Positions 46,500 to 58,069 of a stretch of DNA of 64,000 bases are shown in pieces (position 1 is the first letter of the stretch; every line of letters starts with the position of its first letter). This DNA is from Hyparrhenia diplandra (taxonomy: Eukaryota; Streptophyta; Magnoliopsida; Poales; Poaceae). Both the position numbers and the translations under genes were made by a program. Location: assembly GCA_015847255.1 (NCBI GenBank), contig JADLZK010006412.1, positions 1-64,000 on the forward strand, in the 5' to 3' direction. The notes beneath the pieces were generated by a model. It worked only from the letters and a program-made list of their open reading frames with translations. It ran no database searches and was not told where the DNA came from.

Positions 46500-48615
46500 G
46501 GATGGCCCACCACCCATGTTCGACGACGATGACTTTCCTTATTGGAAGATTCGCATGGAGGCCTATCTAGAGGCTCAAAACCCCGGTGTGCTCAAAGCCG
46601 CCACCGATGGTTACGCATAAAACCTAAGGATGAGAAAGCCCCTACCGGCGAGGGAAAAGTCCACATCACGTGGAATGCCAAGGCCAAATACACAATCTTT
46701 AGAGGCATTGGCAAGGATGTGTTCAATCATGTGAGGAACCACAAAAACGCCCATGAGCTATGGACAGAAATTTGTGCACTCCATGAGGGAACAAAGAGTG
46801 AGCGTGAGGAATGCTATCATCTTGTTATGAATAAACTTAATGCCTTTGAAATGCTTCCTCATGAAAATGCTAACGAAATGTATGGTCGCTTGAATGTCAT
46901 TGTAGAGGAACTCAATGGGCTTGGACTCACACAAATATCACCATCCGATGTTGTGAGAAGGATCTTGTGTGTCCTCCCCATTGACAAGTATGGCCATGTT
47001 GTCACCATCCTTCATCAAGGTGATCTTTCCGAGTCTACGCCGACAAAAATCTTGGAAAAGATCAATGCACATGAGATGTACATGCATATCAACCCCAAGG
47101 ATGGGTCTTCCTCCACCAAGGCGAAGGATCTTGCATTCAAGGCTAGCATTGAGAAGAAAAGCAAAGGCAAAGCTCTCATGACTTCTTCTCAAAGCCCAAG
47201 TGATGAAGAGCTTGATGACCTTGCACTCATGGTGAAGAACATCACCAGGATGCTCAAGGGCCTCAACAAGATGGGAATCAAGTTTGATTCAAAGAAGAAG
47301 AAGTTCTACAAGAGTAGCAAGAAGAAGCCACTCTCCGAGATGGAGTGCTACAATTGTCATCAACTTGGCCATCTTGCTCATCAATGTCCCGAGCCACCAA
47401 AAGAAAGACAAGCACAAGAAGAAGCAATGAGGACAAGAAAAAAGAAGAGTCAAGTGATGATGAAGACAAGAAGAAAGACAAGCCATATAAGAAGAAAGAT
47501 GGCAACAAGAAAGACTACCACAAGAAGAACAATGACAAAGCTTACATTGTTGGTGATTGGCTCACCGACATTGAATCGTCATGTGGTGGCTCTTCCGGTG
47601 AAGAAAGTGATGATGAGCAAGAACATGTGGCCACAATTGCTATTGGGTCTTCATTCACTTCACCACCACCATCGCCATCATCTTTCTCTACACACCTATG
47701 CCTTATGGCCAAAGGTGACAAGGTACAAAGTGATGATGATAGTAGTGCTAGTGAGGATGATAGTGATGATGATGAGTTTGAAGCACCTAGCTATGATGAG
47801 CTTATTAAATTGCTTGGCAAATATTCAAAGATTATCTCTAAAGCAAACACTAAGATTGACAAGCTTAGCCTTGAGAATGAAACTCTTCTTGCTAAATATG
47901 ACATAGCACAAAAGGCTAGTGATGAGCTTAGAGATGAAAACAAGCTTGTGAAATCCTCAATCAAGGAGCTCAAACCTTCTCTAAAGGAGCTCAAAGGAAA
48001 ACATGATAAACTTGAGGGGATTCACAATGAGCTCATCACTAGATATAACAAACTCAAAGAAGAGTACACCAATCTCAAGGTTAATCATAACAATCTTGTG
48101 ATTGCTAGTGAGCTTTTAGATGATGAGCCACATGTTGCTACTAACCATGTTGTTAAGATTGATATAGCTACATCATGTGATGATTTGATTGATGAGAACA
48201 TTGAGCAAAAGGCTAGTAGCAAAAAGGCAAGCAAGTGGTTGTGGCTGATCACTTTGATGATTATGTCAAGGTCAAGAATGAGAACTTGAAGCTAAAGAAA
48301 GATCTTGAGAAGCTTGCAAAGAGAACATGATTGTGATTGAGAAATTTCTGAAAGGTGACAATGACATGTCTCTTGAGAATGAGAAGCTAAAAGAATAGAA
48401 CAAGAAGCTCAAGATGGAGAAAGCTCATCTTGCCACCGGCTTGAACAAGTTCACCAAGGGCCACAATATTTAAAGTGAGCTATTCATGAATACCGTGATG
48501 AAGATGGACAAGTGTGGTATTGGGTACAATGCCAATGAGGAGAAGAAAGCTAAATCAAAGCTCAACCCAAGGCTCAACATCAACACAAGCCAAAGCCCAA
48601 GCCAAAGAGATGCTT
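46500..48615 (+). pseudogene. Copia gag (SIRE-like), frameshifted and truncated
   Basis: The gag begins around MFDDDDFPYWKIRMEAYLEA (46518 on), shifts frame near 46610, and then gives a long capsid-like stretch (KNAHELWTEICALHEG to ILCVLPIDKYGHVV). A zinc knuckle CYNCHQLGHLAHQC lies at 47344-47385. After another frame change near 47400 it continues as a Lys/Asp-rich linker and a coiled-coil-like C-terminal region (47800-48290), as in the long gag of SIRE elements. It stops at 48615, where a different LTR begins, so protease, integrase and reverse transcriptase are missing from the window. Confidence 0.88.
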
Positions 48616-49070
48616 TGTATGGGGGACTAAATCAAGGACCCCCCAACTTCGAGGACTAATCCGGCAATCAAGCATAACTAGGGGCCGACGTGGCCCATGA
48701 TCGAACCTTGGGCCGCGGTGAGGACTCACGAGGAATTCCGCCCCTAGACAAGCTCTAAAACTCGCCTCTGCTGCGAGGTCAAGCTCGCGGGCGGATTTGT
48801 CGCCTCGGTCGCGAGCTCAGAGCTCGCGCCCCGAATGAACTTAGACTGGCTGGCCCGCCTTCTCGAGCTCTAAGACCTCGGGGGACTAAGCGGCCTCCCA
48901 TGGCTCGTGCGAACTCGAGCTCGGGAAGAAGCGGATCTAGTTGCCTACTGGTTAGCCATCATGACTACACCATGATATCTGTAGGGGATCGGATATCAGG
49001 CCTACGATCTCTCGAGGCGGGAGTACTTGAGTACCATAGGCGTACTACGTGCACATTGACACCGCTTAAC
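48616..49070 (+). repeat. Gypsy-like LTR fragment
   Basis: Starts TGTATGGGGGACTAAATC and is collinear with the minus strand of the solo LTR at 20033-21208 (AATCAAGGAYCCCCCAAC; GAGCTCTAARAC; CCATCATGACTACRC). The similarity stops near 49070, so about 700 bases of the LTR are missing. Confidence 0.7.
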
Positions 49071-49074
49071 GACA

Positions 49075-50800
49075 TCACTAATATAGCTCTCTAGCACTTC
49101 AAATACTATGGCGCCTCTCATACTTGAATGATGCTAGGTGACAAAACTACAAAAGCAATGACCCCCAAACAGTCTTTGGTATTATAACAATCATAAAGCC
49201 ACTTATACACTAGTCAAAGAATAACCTATGCCTCTAGTAAAGAAGGTTGCTCATTCCTATCTTATGCAACTAGAAAGCATAACATGGCATGAAATGATAT
49301 GAATAAGCAGGAATAGAATAAGATAAAGAATATAGAACAAAAGCTCTACAAGCGGACGAGAATAATCTATACCATTGTAGCATTTTAAATGAGTAAGGGT
49401 TGTCGAATCCACAGGGAAAAGCAGTTAATCTACTTAATGCTAATACTAATAAAGTCCTTATATATAGAATGTCTATAACCAATAATGATAATGCTTCTAC
49501 TCAACAACAGGGTTAATGTCACATGAAATAATAATAAATAAGATAAAGATATGTATGATAAATGCTCAATAAGATAAATGATAAATACGAGGGATCAAGC
49601 CATCATGAAATGATAAAGATTCAACAGAATATTCTAGTCTAAGGACTCACATGGGGCAATATAAGGAAAACTTATGTGTAACTATCATCACATGTTATTG
49701 CTAGACTCTAATTAGTGCAAACATCTAGTTATCATAGTTACTACTTATTACTTTATGACAAACTTAAGGATCATCAACTAGGAATGATTCAATAATAAGA
49801 TCTTCACCTTCTTGCGACACCCACGACCTACAGAGTTAACTACATGTAGAGGGAGGATTATAGAAGACTCAATAGAGTCTGTCACCTCTATGAACTACCC
49901 CAAACCTCGACATATAGTGGGCATTTGCGAGACATAACATATATAAGCACCACGCTTACATAAGTTATAACACCTATCTTGCACGTTACAAGATGAGGGC
50001 TATACAATCCTAAGCATGCAATCCATAATGAATAAATAACTGTACTAGACATATTAAAGCAAACAATAAACAAAGCAAATGATAATATAATAAAGATAAA
50101 GAACAATATCATAGATGATCAATGAGTAATGAATATACTAAAGATATAAATATATCAAAGAGTATAACAATGTACCTATGAACACCTTGAATCTGAAGCT
50201 CAAGCCTTCCTATGCTTGGAACTCCTAATCTATTGCTAAGTAGTTAATCTCTCTAGATGTAGAACTATTCGAGGAACTAGGGTTTATGGCTATGGACTTA
50301 ATCTACGGAACTCGGGTTTCGATCTTGATCTTGAATTAGGGTTTCGAGGGGGTAGCCCTGCCCCTTCTTTTATAGCCCCATAAGATGAATCTCGGCCCTT
50401 GGATCAAACCGACTTGATTGGATGGACTAGATCAACTCCATAGGTCGGTTGTAAGAAGCTTCCGAGAAGATGGACACGTGGAGCCACCATGGGGTGCAGC
50501 CTTAACCAGGTGCGCCCGCCCCACGGAAGGGTGTGGGCCCCCGACCTTGGCGAGGTGTCTTATCTTCACATTTTAACCCACGGAATTTATACCAATCGCC
50601 CGATTTGGTCCTTTTCTTTGGTGTCTTGATTTCTCCTCTTTTTCTCTCTGATTTTCCAAGTTTTTTTCGAGTTCACCTATAAAAGCGAGTGTGTACAAAA
50701 CTTGTGGAAATCATTAGTGTAAACCCTATCTTTTATTTATTCTTGTCCTCATATGTTCTATTATTTCAAAATAAAAAGTTGACAATAACTACCGTCAACA
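49075..50800 (-). repeat. LTR of a Tat/Athila-like gypsy element (left border uncertain)
   Basis: The right end reads ACTACCGTCAACA at 50800. It is directly followed on the inner side by AGCTCCCCCAAGCTTACC, the complement of the polypurine tract typical of these elements. The segment includes TTGTCGAATCCACAGGGAAA near 49398. No clear left end was found; it may be truncated at about 49075-49290. Confidence 0.65.
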
Positions 50801-52510
50801 AGCTCCCCCAAGCTTACCTTTTGCTAGTCCCTTAGCAAAACATATAAACTATGAAACAAACTTGGATCAGGAGTTGCTACGATACTTTCATTCTTACAAA
50901 GTACTTTCAAAAAAAGAGACTCAACTCAGGACTAGATAGACTAATTCTGACTTCAAACTCTTTCTTTTACCAACTATGGTGCTTTTACTCTAACTTAGGT
51001 ACTTGAGCAATTGAAAGATAGAACAATCAAGCCAAAGCACTATGTCTCAAGTCTTCGATCACTAATATTAGGAGTGTTTAATAAATTTTGCAAATAAAAC
51101 TTCGAGCTCAGTAATGAATGGCACTCTCAATCTCTCAGTATGTGGTATTTGTGGATCCTCACTAGGCATTAATAAGCTGCCTTCTCTCTTGTATATATAT
51201 GGTATTTATGGCACAAGGCTAAGTATTAAGCCTTTATAACTCACTCTCTCTTTAAATATGGCTTATGTGGGGTTCATAGGAGTGGCACTCTTAAAATAAT
51301 ATTACATATCTACAAAGGATATATCTATAGTTCAAATAATGGATCCATAGAGAGTTTAGCTAGTCAAGACAGGTATAGCATGTGTATGGAATATGGTGGA
51401 TAGGTTTATATTTGGTGGCTAAAACAAATTCTATGTTTACTCCTTTGATAATAAAACAAATCTCTCTTTTGAAATTTGGAACTTCTGAGAGAACTTTGGG
51501 CTGCATACTTTTCTTTCTTTTTCTTTTCTTTAGAGGAGGGCATCTAAGTACCCATTATTTTTATTTGGACATTTGTCCTCTTTTTACTCTTTCTTTTTTT
51601 TTTTTTAGGGAGGTAGGCTCTACTCGTCCAGTAGGACACTTGTCCATTTTTCATCTCCCCTTTTTATTCTTTTTTTTAGCAAAGAAGCAACCCACTCTCT
51701 TTCCACTGATAAACTTTTTGAGAGATATCAACAAAAAATACTTTGGAGTAAGTAAACATGGGCTTCCTATGGTTTAATGGAGGGTTTATTCCTAGTGTAG
51801 GAATAAAACAAGTATAAGGATATATATGTGGAAAAAGCATGGTATTGCAATCACTCCCATTGTTGGAATAATGCATATGTATGTGAAGGTGGTGTGGATG
51901 GAAATTTGTCTTTTCATGACAACTCCTCACAGGGAACAAAGCAAAGCTTGAACTACTCAACCCAAAGCAAATAGCATATGTAAGCTGGAATGTTTTTCCT
52001 AATCTAATAATCATAAATATGGCTTTGGTAGGAATTTAACACTCTGCCAAACAAGAGCTCATCATGAAAGATTTTAAATTTTTTAAAGTAAATCTCCAGA
52101 TATAGTTTCACTAGGACAAGATAAATAGCATGCTCGGACTCTCTCATATCATATCCCCCAATTACCTAGACTTAGATCAAGTGTATGCAACCACAAGTCA
52201 GGTATAGAGCAAATTTGAAAGCGAGGACAAATATATCCAAAACATCGGAGGTGTTTCTAGTAAAAAATAAGGTACTAAAAAGAATTAGAGTAGAGCAACT
52301 ATTCATCATTTCCAAGACTAACTTTATTTATTCTAACTAACTTTTATTAACCACACCTTAAGCAAATATATATATATATATATAACTAAGACTCTTTATT
52401 TAATTTAAAACGTTATGCATCTTTTTTATGGTCTTTTTAAAGTAAAGCAAAAGATAGCAAGTATAGGGGTACTTATCTCGATAACCAGGGGGTGCTCTCC
52501 CTAAGCTAGA
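50801..52510 (-). mobile_element. 3' untranslated half of the same gypsy element, truncated
   Basis: No coding sequence. It is recognised by similarity, in reverse orientation, to 61340-62400. Shared features are the GGACA-N2-TGTCC dyads (51567-51578, 51634-51647), AAGTACCC (51546-51553), GGCTCTACT (51616-51624) and the end block near 52450-52510 (ATAGGGG, GGGGGT, CTCCCTAAGCTAG). The coding part of this element is not in the window. Confidence 0.65.
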
Positions 52511-52514
52511 TTTT

Positions 52515-55500
52515 TGTGTAGGTGCTTTGAGGTGAGGTAGTGTTGGGTGAGTGATCAACTCAACACTTTATTGATGATGATATGGTTTTCTGAGTGGCCA
52601 TTTAACATGGCTTTTTACAAAGGATGTCGGGGGTATTTATATAGACCCTCGGGGACTTCATGGTGATGGTAAAGTTACAAAATCCGTGAGATGAATATCT
52701 CTGATCTATCCTTTTTCGGCCGAATACGTTTTCTCTGTCGCTCGCAATTCTTTTCTCGTCATCTTCATCACTCTTCGTGGTTTTTAGCGAGAAATTTTGT
52801 TGTTTTCATCTTTGCTTGAAACCTAACTTCACGATCTTCTATTTCGACTTTGCTACATCTCCGCGAAGTTAGCTCTTGCAAAAGCCATCTTCGATGCTTT
52901 ACTTGTCCTTGTCCTTCTCCATAATTACTCCAAATGTCCTGCAACTTTAAAGTTTGGGACTAAAGTTTATGAAAATCAAAGTTAGAACCCAACAAAGCCT
53001 CGTGGCTTAAGGCCGACTTCAAAGGCATGAAACCCATGAACTAAGTTTTTCAAAAAGCTTTGGTTCGATCAAACGTCGCCCCGGACTTTGAAGTTGGACT
53101 TTAACTTTCCGATTCTCGTTAACCTCTTCGCTTGTTTTTTTTTTTTAACGGCGGCGTTTGACCGTTTGATCGAAGTAGGCTATAAATAGCGGAGTACCCC
53201 CCTATTTTCTTCATCTTCTCGAAGAGGGGCCACCTTTTTGAAATTTTTTCTGCGGAGCGAAGTCAAAATTTGGTGCGAAGTCGATTAGTTTGTTTGTTGC
53301 GAAGTTTCTTTTTTGGTGAAGCCTCTGCTTTTGTTTTTACTCTAAGTAAGCTATTTTTTTGAAGCCCTGTCTTTATTTTTAGTTTCCATTCTTCTTCGTC
53401 TAGAATTTATTTTTCTATTTTTCAGGATGGTTGAAGTTGATGAGAACATGTTTGGTTCTCAAGAGAATGAGTTTGAGGAACCAACGACGTCCACGAGAAT
53501 GAAGATAATGAAAATTTTGATGTTGGATTGAGCGATGTCTCTCGCTTCTAAATCAGAACTTCTTTAGGATGATAGGATTTCCTTTGTTTTTGGGCGAAGC
53601 AAAATGACAATCGACTTTGACAAAATGGTTAAAGATGGAATCTTAAAGATTGGGCAAGTCATGGTACGGCAGGGCGGATGAAAAAAAAACCAAAGCGAAG
53701 CGATGAATGCATCATTTTTAAGGATCTTTTTACCGTGGGACTCCGCATGCCTCCTCAAGACTTTCTTGAAGAAGTTTTCAAGAGATATAACATTGAGATG
53801 CATCATTTGACGCCTAATGCTATAGTTAGGTTGTCGGTTTTCATTTAAATTTGTCTTGAAGTCAAAATGTTAAGCGGATATAGATGCTTTCTGTGCTTTA
53901 CATGAGCTGCACTCTCAATTCCAGAGCAGAACTATTGAGGAACGCAAAGTTCAACTTTACTTCGGGTGCTGCAGTTTCAAGACGGCTCGTGGCTAGAAGC
54001 AGATTGCTCCTGCTTCGAAGAACAAGTGGACTGATGGTTGGTACAACTATTGGTTTTACCATACAGTTCCTTTGGTTGAAGAAAGGTCGGCAAGAGAGGC
54101 TTGATTAAGAAATATCCTTTGGTCGCTAGAATGTGCAGAGATTCGTTTTGAAAGTAAGCCAAAGTTTAATAAATCACAAAGTTATTCGAATGTATGAAGG
54201 CATTTTCTCGTGTTATTTTCCAACAACCTACTCGAGATCTTGTCGAAGAGTATGTTTCGCCGGGATATGGCCACTTCGTCTTGGATGGGATTTTCTTTGC
54301 TATCACACCAAGAAGATTAGAGGGAAGGATTATGTTTATCCAGATAGAGATACTGTGAGGCCTTTGAGGTTTGAGACAGATGAAATGTTTGTTGCTGCTG
54401 TCGAAAGCAAGGTTGTTGATCCGCTTGGAAAGTATCTTCACACGGAAAGGAAATTTATGGATGATATCATTGGTAGGGACTATGTGAGGTTGAACGGGAT
54501 TTTTGATCTTGTGAAGATTACCTACAAGGTCCGTCCACCTCCCCGCTTACTCTCGCTCTATGGACAAGAAAGAGTCGACAAAAATCTAAAGAGAAAAACG
54601 TTCTGATGGTGCGAAGACCACTCATACGCAAAGCCGTCTCTGCGGTCCGCGGCAAATGTTGGTGTTAAGAAGAAGGCGTCTAAGAAGTTGAGGACAGATC
54701 TTGTAGATTACGTAGATTTTTTAGAGTGAAGATCATGACTATTTGGTTTGATTGGTGCGTCGCTTCAAGACTTAGAGGTGAGAAAAGATTTGCCAAGTTT
54801 TTTTCCTCCACCGGATTGACTCCGTCATTGCTCACTCCGCTTGCTGAATGTTTACAAAACTTTGTTGCTCCGCAGAACTTGGGTACTTCGGGTTTTGTAG
54901 AAGATGGAGATGGTGCTATGAGGGAAACTTCTCCCTACTGGTACTTCGCAACTCCTTCCCCTCACCTAGATTTAGGCATCCAACTCCTGTTCTTCCAAAT
55001 AAGACTATTTTTTCGTCTTACGCCTCTTGTGATGATCTCTTCTTGCGACTTAGAGAAGTTGGCTAGAAGTATTTACTTGAGTCATATGTTAGTTAATCCG
55101 AGAGAATCCTTCTTCGGCTCACGAGACTATTGGTTCGAGAAAGTTCTTTGAGGAGATTGCCGTTGATGGTGGCTCGAGAAGCTATTGGGAATGTTTCCTT
55201 GAAGTTGGCCCCGGAACCTACGAAGGTTCTTTGAAGGTTTTGTTGAGGGTGAAAGCTGGCGAGATAGAAAAAGTTGTTTGAGGGTTTGACTTCGATTTTT
55301 ATTTTTCTTTCTTTTACCTTATTGTTAATATAGTAATTTTTACTTTTTTGTTGCGAAGTTTAAACTATGTTATATATTTTTATTTTTAGAAAAAACTTCA
55401 AAAGAGAAGGCTCAAGAGGCGGTGAATGCTATCAAGGAGAAACTTCATCAAAAAGGGTACCGGGATTCTTTGGGTTTTCTTTTTGATGATTTTGATGATG

Positions 55501-56109
55501 TTGAGGATGAGGAAGTTGAACTTGACCAAATGAAGCAGATCTCTCTGAGTCGGCCGGTGAATGTTGAAGCTCAGGAGAAGATTCCTTGTCCTTTGAAGGA
55601 TGGGGAGAAAGTTTGTAAGTTTTGCCTTGATTTTTTTTATTTATGTTATGCTTATATTTTATACTTTGATTTTTTGTGCTAAATTTTTTTCACTTTTCCT
55701 TTAGCTAATTTCTTTCTGATGCACCGACTTCGTCGAAGGATAAGTTGGCCAATGTTGGTGCCATGAAAAGTGTTATCGAAGACCATCCTACTCCTTAGGT
55801 GCCGGTTGAAATGCAAAAACTTTCATCGAAGATATTTCCCATCTGTGGAGAATACCTTGAAGTTTTGTCGAGGAGAGTGGAGTTAACTTGGATTCTTATA
55901 AGTTTGTTGGAGTTGGGATAGACAAGCAGTGCTTGCTTAAGAAGCTCGAGTCGCAATTGTCAAAATGCATTGATGATGCTTTTTCCGTTCCCCGACGCTG
56001 AGGTTGAATTGGCTAAGAGAAATCCGCTTGAGCTTGCCGATGCAGGGGGCTGTCTTTTGATGTACAAGGTGTGCAATTTTGGTCTTTCTTATTTTTGACG
56101 CTTGAGCTT
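52515..56109 (+). mobile_element. Gypsy element with Transposase_28-type gag (first part)
   Basis: A leader or LTR-like region (52515-53420) contains a TATA-like CTATAAATAGCGG at 53182. It is followed by coding pieces up to 56070 and resumes at 63745. Its exact LTR borders were not resolved. It is interrupted by the gypsy element at 56110-63744. Confidence 0.55.
53426..56070 (+). pseudogene. Transposase_28-type gag protein of a gypsy element, decayed
   Basis: Starts ATGGTTGAAGTTGATGAG at 53426 with an acidic N-terminus. Near 53720-53850 it reads LFTVGLRMPPQDFLEEVFKR and HHLTPNAIVRLSVF, the pattern of the 'putative gypsy type transposon' domain PF04195. Near 53990-54070 a WTDGWYNYWFYHTVPL segment follows. 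Further pieces lie at 54290-54600 (GRDYVRLNGIFDLVKITY) and 55410-55615 (LHQKGYRDSLGFLFDDF). Likely introns with AT-rich bodies and AG ends occur at about 55270-55390, 55613-55704 and from 56069 on. Several stops and frame shifts are present. The function in the element is inferred to be gag-like. Confidence 0.6.
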
Positions 56110-56961
56110 GAGCCCTCCATTCACTCCTCCTCTCCACTATATAAAGAGAGGCACACCCCCCCTCTATACATCCACACACACAAGTATTCACTCACTCATT
56201 GTTTCACTCACACACTCCACTCCACCACTCACACTTAGTAGAGGAAAGGAGCTAAGTTAGAATTAGAAGGGAGTGAGAGAGGAGGAAGTGTGGAGAAGAG
56301 GAGTAGCGACCCCTACGCCTCGGGGTAGACGGAGTTCGAACTGCCGGCTCCCGTCTCCGCATTTGTACCTCTACGGATCATCCTACTGGGTTTGGAGTAA
56401 GAGGTCCGTGTTCTAATTACGCGAATTATCTTCGAGTTTGAGTTATTACTTTAATTATACGTTCACGGTTCGTTGTTTACCATATCGGTAGATGCTCTAG
56501 TAGAGGACTCGATGAAGACGGATGTTCCCGGCCGACGCTTAGAGTATGTGATAAGTAGTGTAGACGTGGTGTCTAAACTACGAGTCACCCTCGCTTGCCA
56601 ATCGGTTCACGGTAGTGAGGTAGGCGGTAGGTGGTGATACAGCCTTTGTTTGACCTTAGTATTCCTCCACGTTCGGTGTGCGGCGGTAGTCCGGAGGTCG
56701 GACCCTTCCGCGCACTGTGGGAGAGCCGGTGGCTACGTGAACGTATAAGAAAAGAAGTAATTTGGCTTTAGGATAATCTGGCGTAGTAGAAACTCACTAC
56801 CCAGCTTCACCCTTTCCATCTTCATCCCGTAGCTAGTCAAACCCGACTTAACACCCGTTCCTCGTGGAAATCGATACCCTGAACACTTCCCGGGTGAAGT
56901 GCTACAACGGTATTTCCGTGCGCTTGCGGACTATTCTCGCTTACGCTAAGAAACACCAACA
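56110..56961 (+). repeat. 5' LTR of the gypsy element, truncated at its 5' side
   Basis: Starts abruptly at GAGCCCTCCATTCACTCC, which corresponds to 62872 in the other LTR, and ends AGAAACACCAACA. The TATA-like CTATATAAAGAG lies near 56138. Confidence 0.88.
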
Positions 56962-57072
56962 AGCATTTCGGCGCCGTTGTCGGGGAACGGTTGTCGTTAT
57001 AGTCTTCGAACCTAGTCTACCCGTGTATCCTACATTATCCATTTCCACCCCGCCATTAAAACAAAAATCTAA

Positions 57073-57960
57073 AAAAATTTATGGAGCACTCAACTATTGC
57101 AAAACTGTCTGCTCCGAGTGGCGAGCTCTTAGAACGCCCATCTTCTTCGAAGCCCATCACAGCTTCGAGTTATGAGCTCGCCCTCGGCCTACGGCCATGG
57201 TTCGGGATCAATCCTTCTCGGGTTATGATTACGAAAATCCATACCATCACCGAGGGAGTTTGAGCAACTCGTGCTTGCCTCACCATTGAAGGCATGTCAC
57301 AAGACACGTTGAGGTGGAAGCTATTCCCTTTCTCACTTGAGGAGAGAGCGAAACAAGTGGTTCGACCACAACGTAGGGAAGGTAGCGGTGATTGGGAAGA
57401 ATTGCGAGCAAGGTTTTGCAAAGCTTTCTTCCCTATATCCCGAATTGCTTCCCTCCGTCAAGAGATACTGCGCTCGCCGACAAGGGGAGAAGGAGTCGTT
57501 AGGTGCAGCACGGGACAAATTCTCAATTTTAACGCAGGTCTGGTCCGAACTATCCATTCGACCATGTGCCGCTTCAGCATTTCCTACTGGGTTTGACTAA
57601 AAGAGCCTGCGCAGTTAGACACGGCCGCAGGAGGGTCGTTTACACACAAAACCATAGAGGAAGGGGAAGCCCTTTTAGACCGAGTACTTGAAAAACACCC
57701 TCCTCTAGAACCCGTCCGTGTTGAGCGGTGACCGACGAGGTTTCGTCGCTTCAAGCCGAACCTCTCGAAAAATACGGACCGAACCAAAGGAGGAACCCCC
57801 TTCGGGAGACCTCCCGTATATTGAGGACGTATTTCTTGAAGATTTTGGAAATACCTCAAAATACGAGTCGGTAAAGAGACCACCCGGTTCTGTCACCCCT
57901 AGAGAACCTTTTAATACGAGACTCTACGAGAGTCAATCAAGGGGTTAACGTCTATCATGA
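57073..57960 (+). pseudogene. Gag of the gypsy element, decayed
   Basis: Begins near an ATG at 57080 (MEHSTIAKLSAPSGELLERP). Capsid-like pieces follow: LREFEQLVLASPLKAC near 57240-57295, GSGDWEELRARFCKAFFPIS near 57380-57440, and GGSFTHKTIEEGEALLDRVL near 57635-57700. The reading frame changes several times. The order fits a retrotransposon gag domain of the Tat/Athila group. Confidence 0.7.
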
Positions 57961-58069
57961 GCAGACAAATGGGTACACGAGAACGCAGTCGTCTTCTCAA
58001 GAATTCGGATTCGTACTCCCTCGTTCCCCATTCAATGCATAATAAAAAGAAAAAAGGAAACGGTATTGT

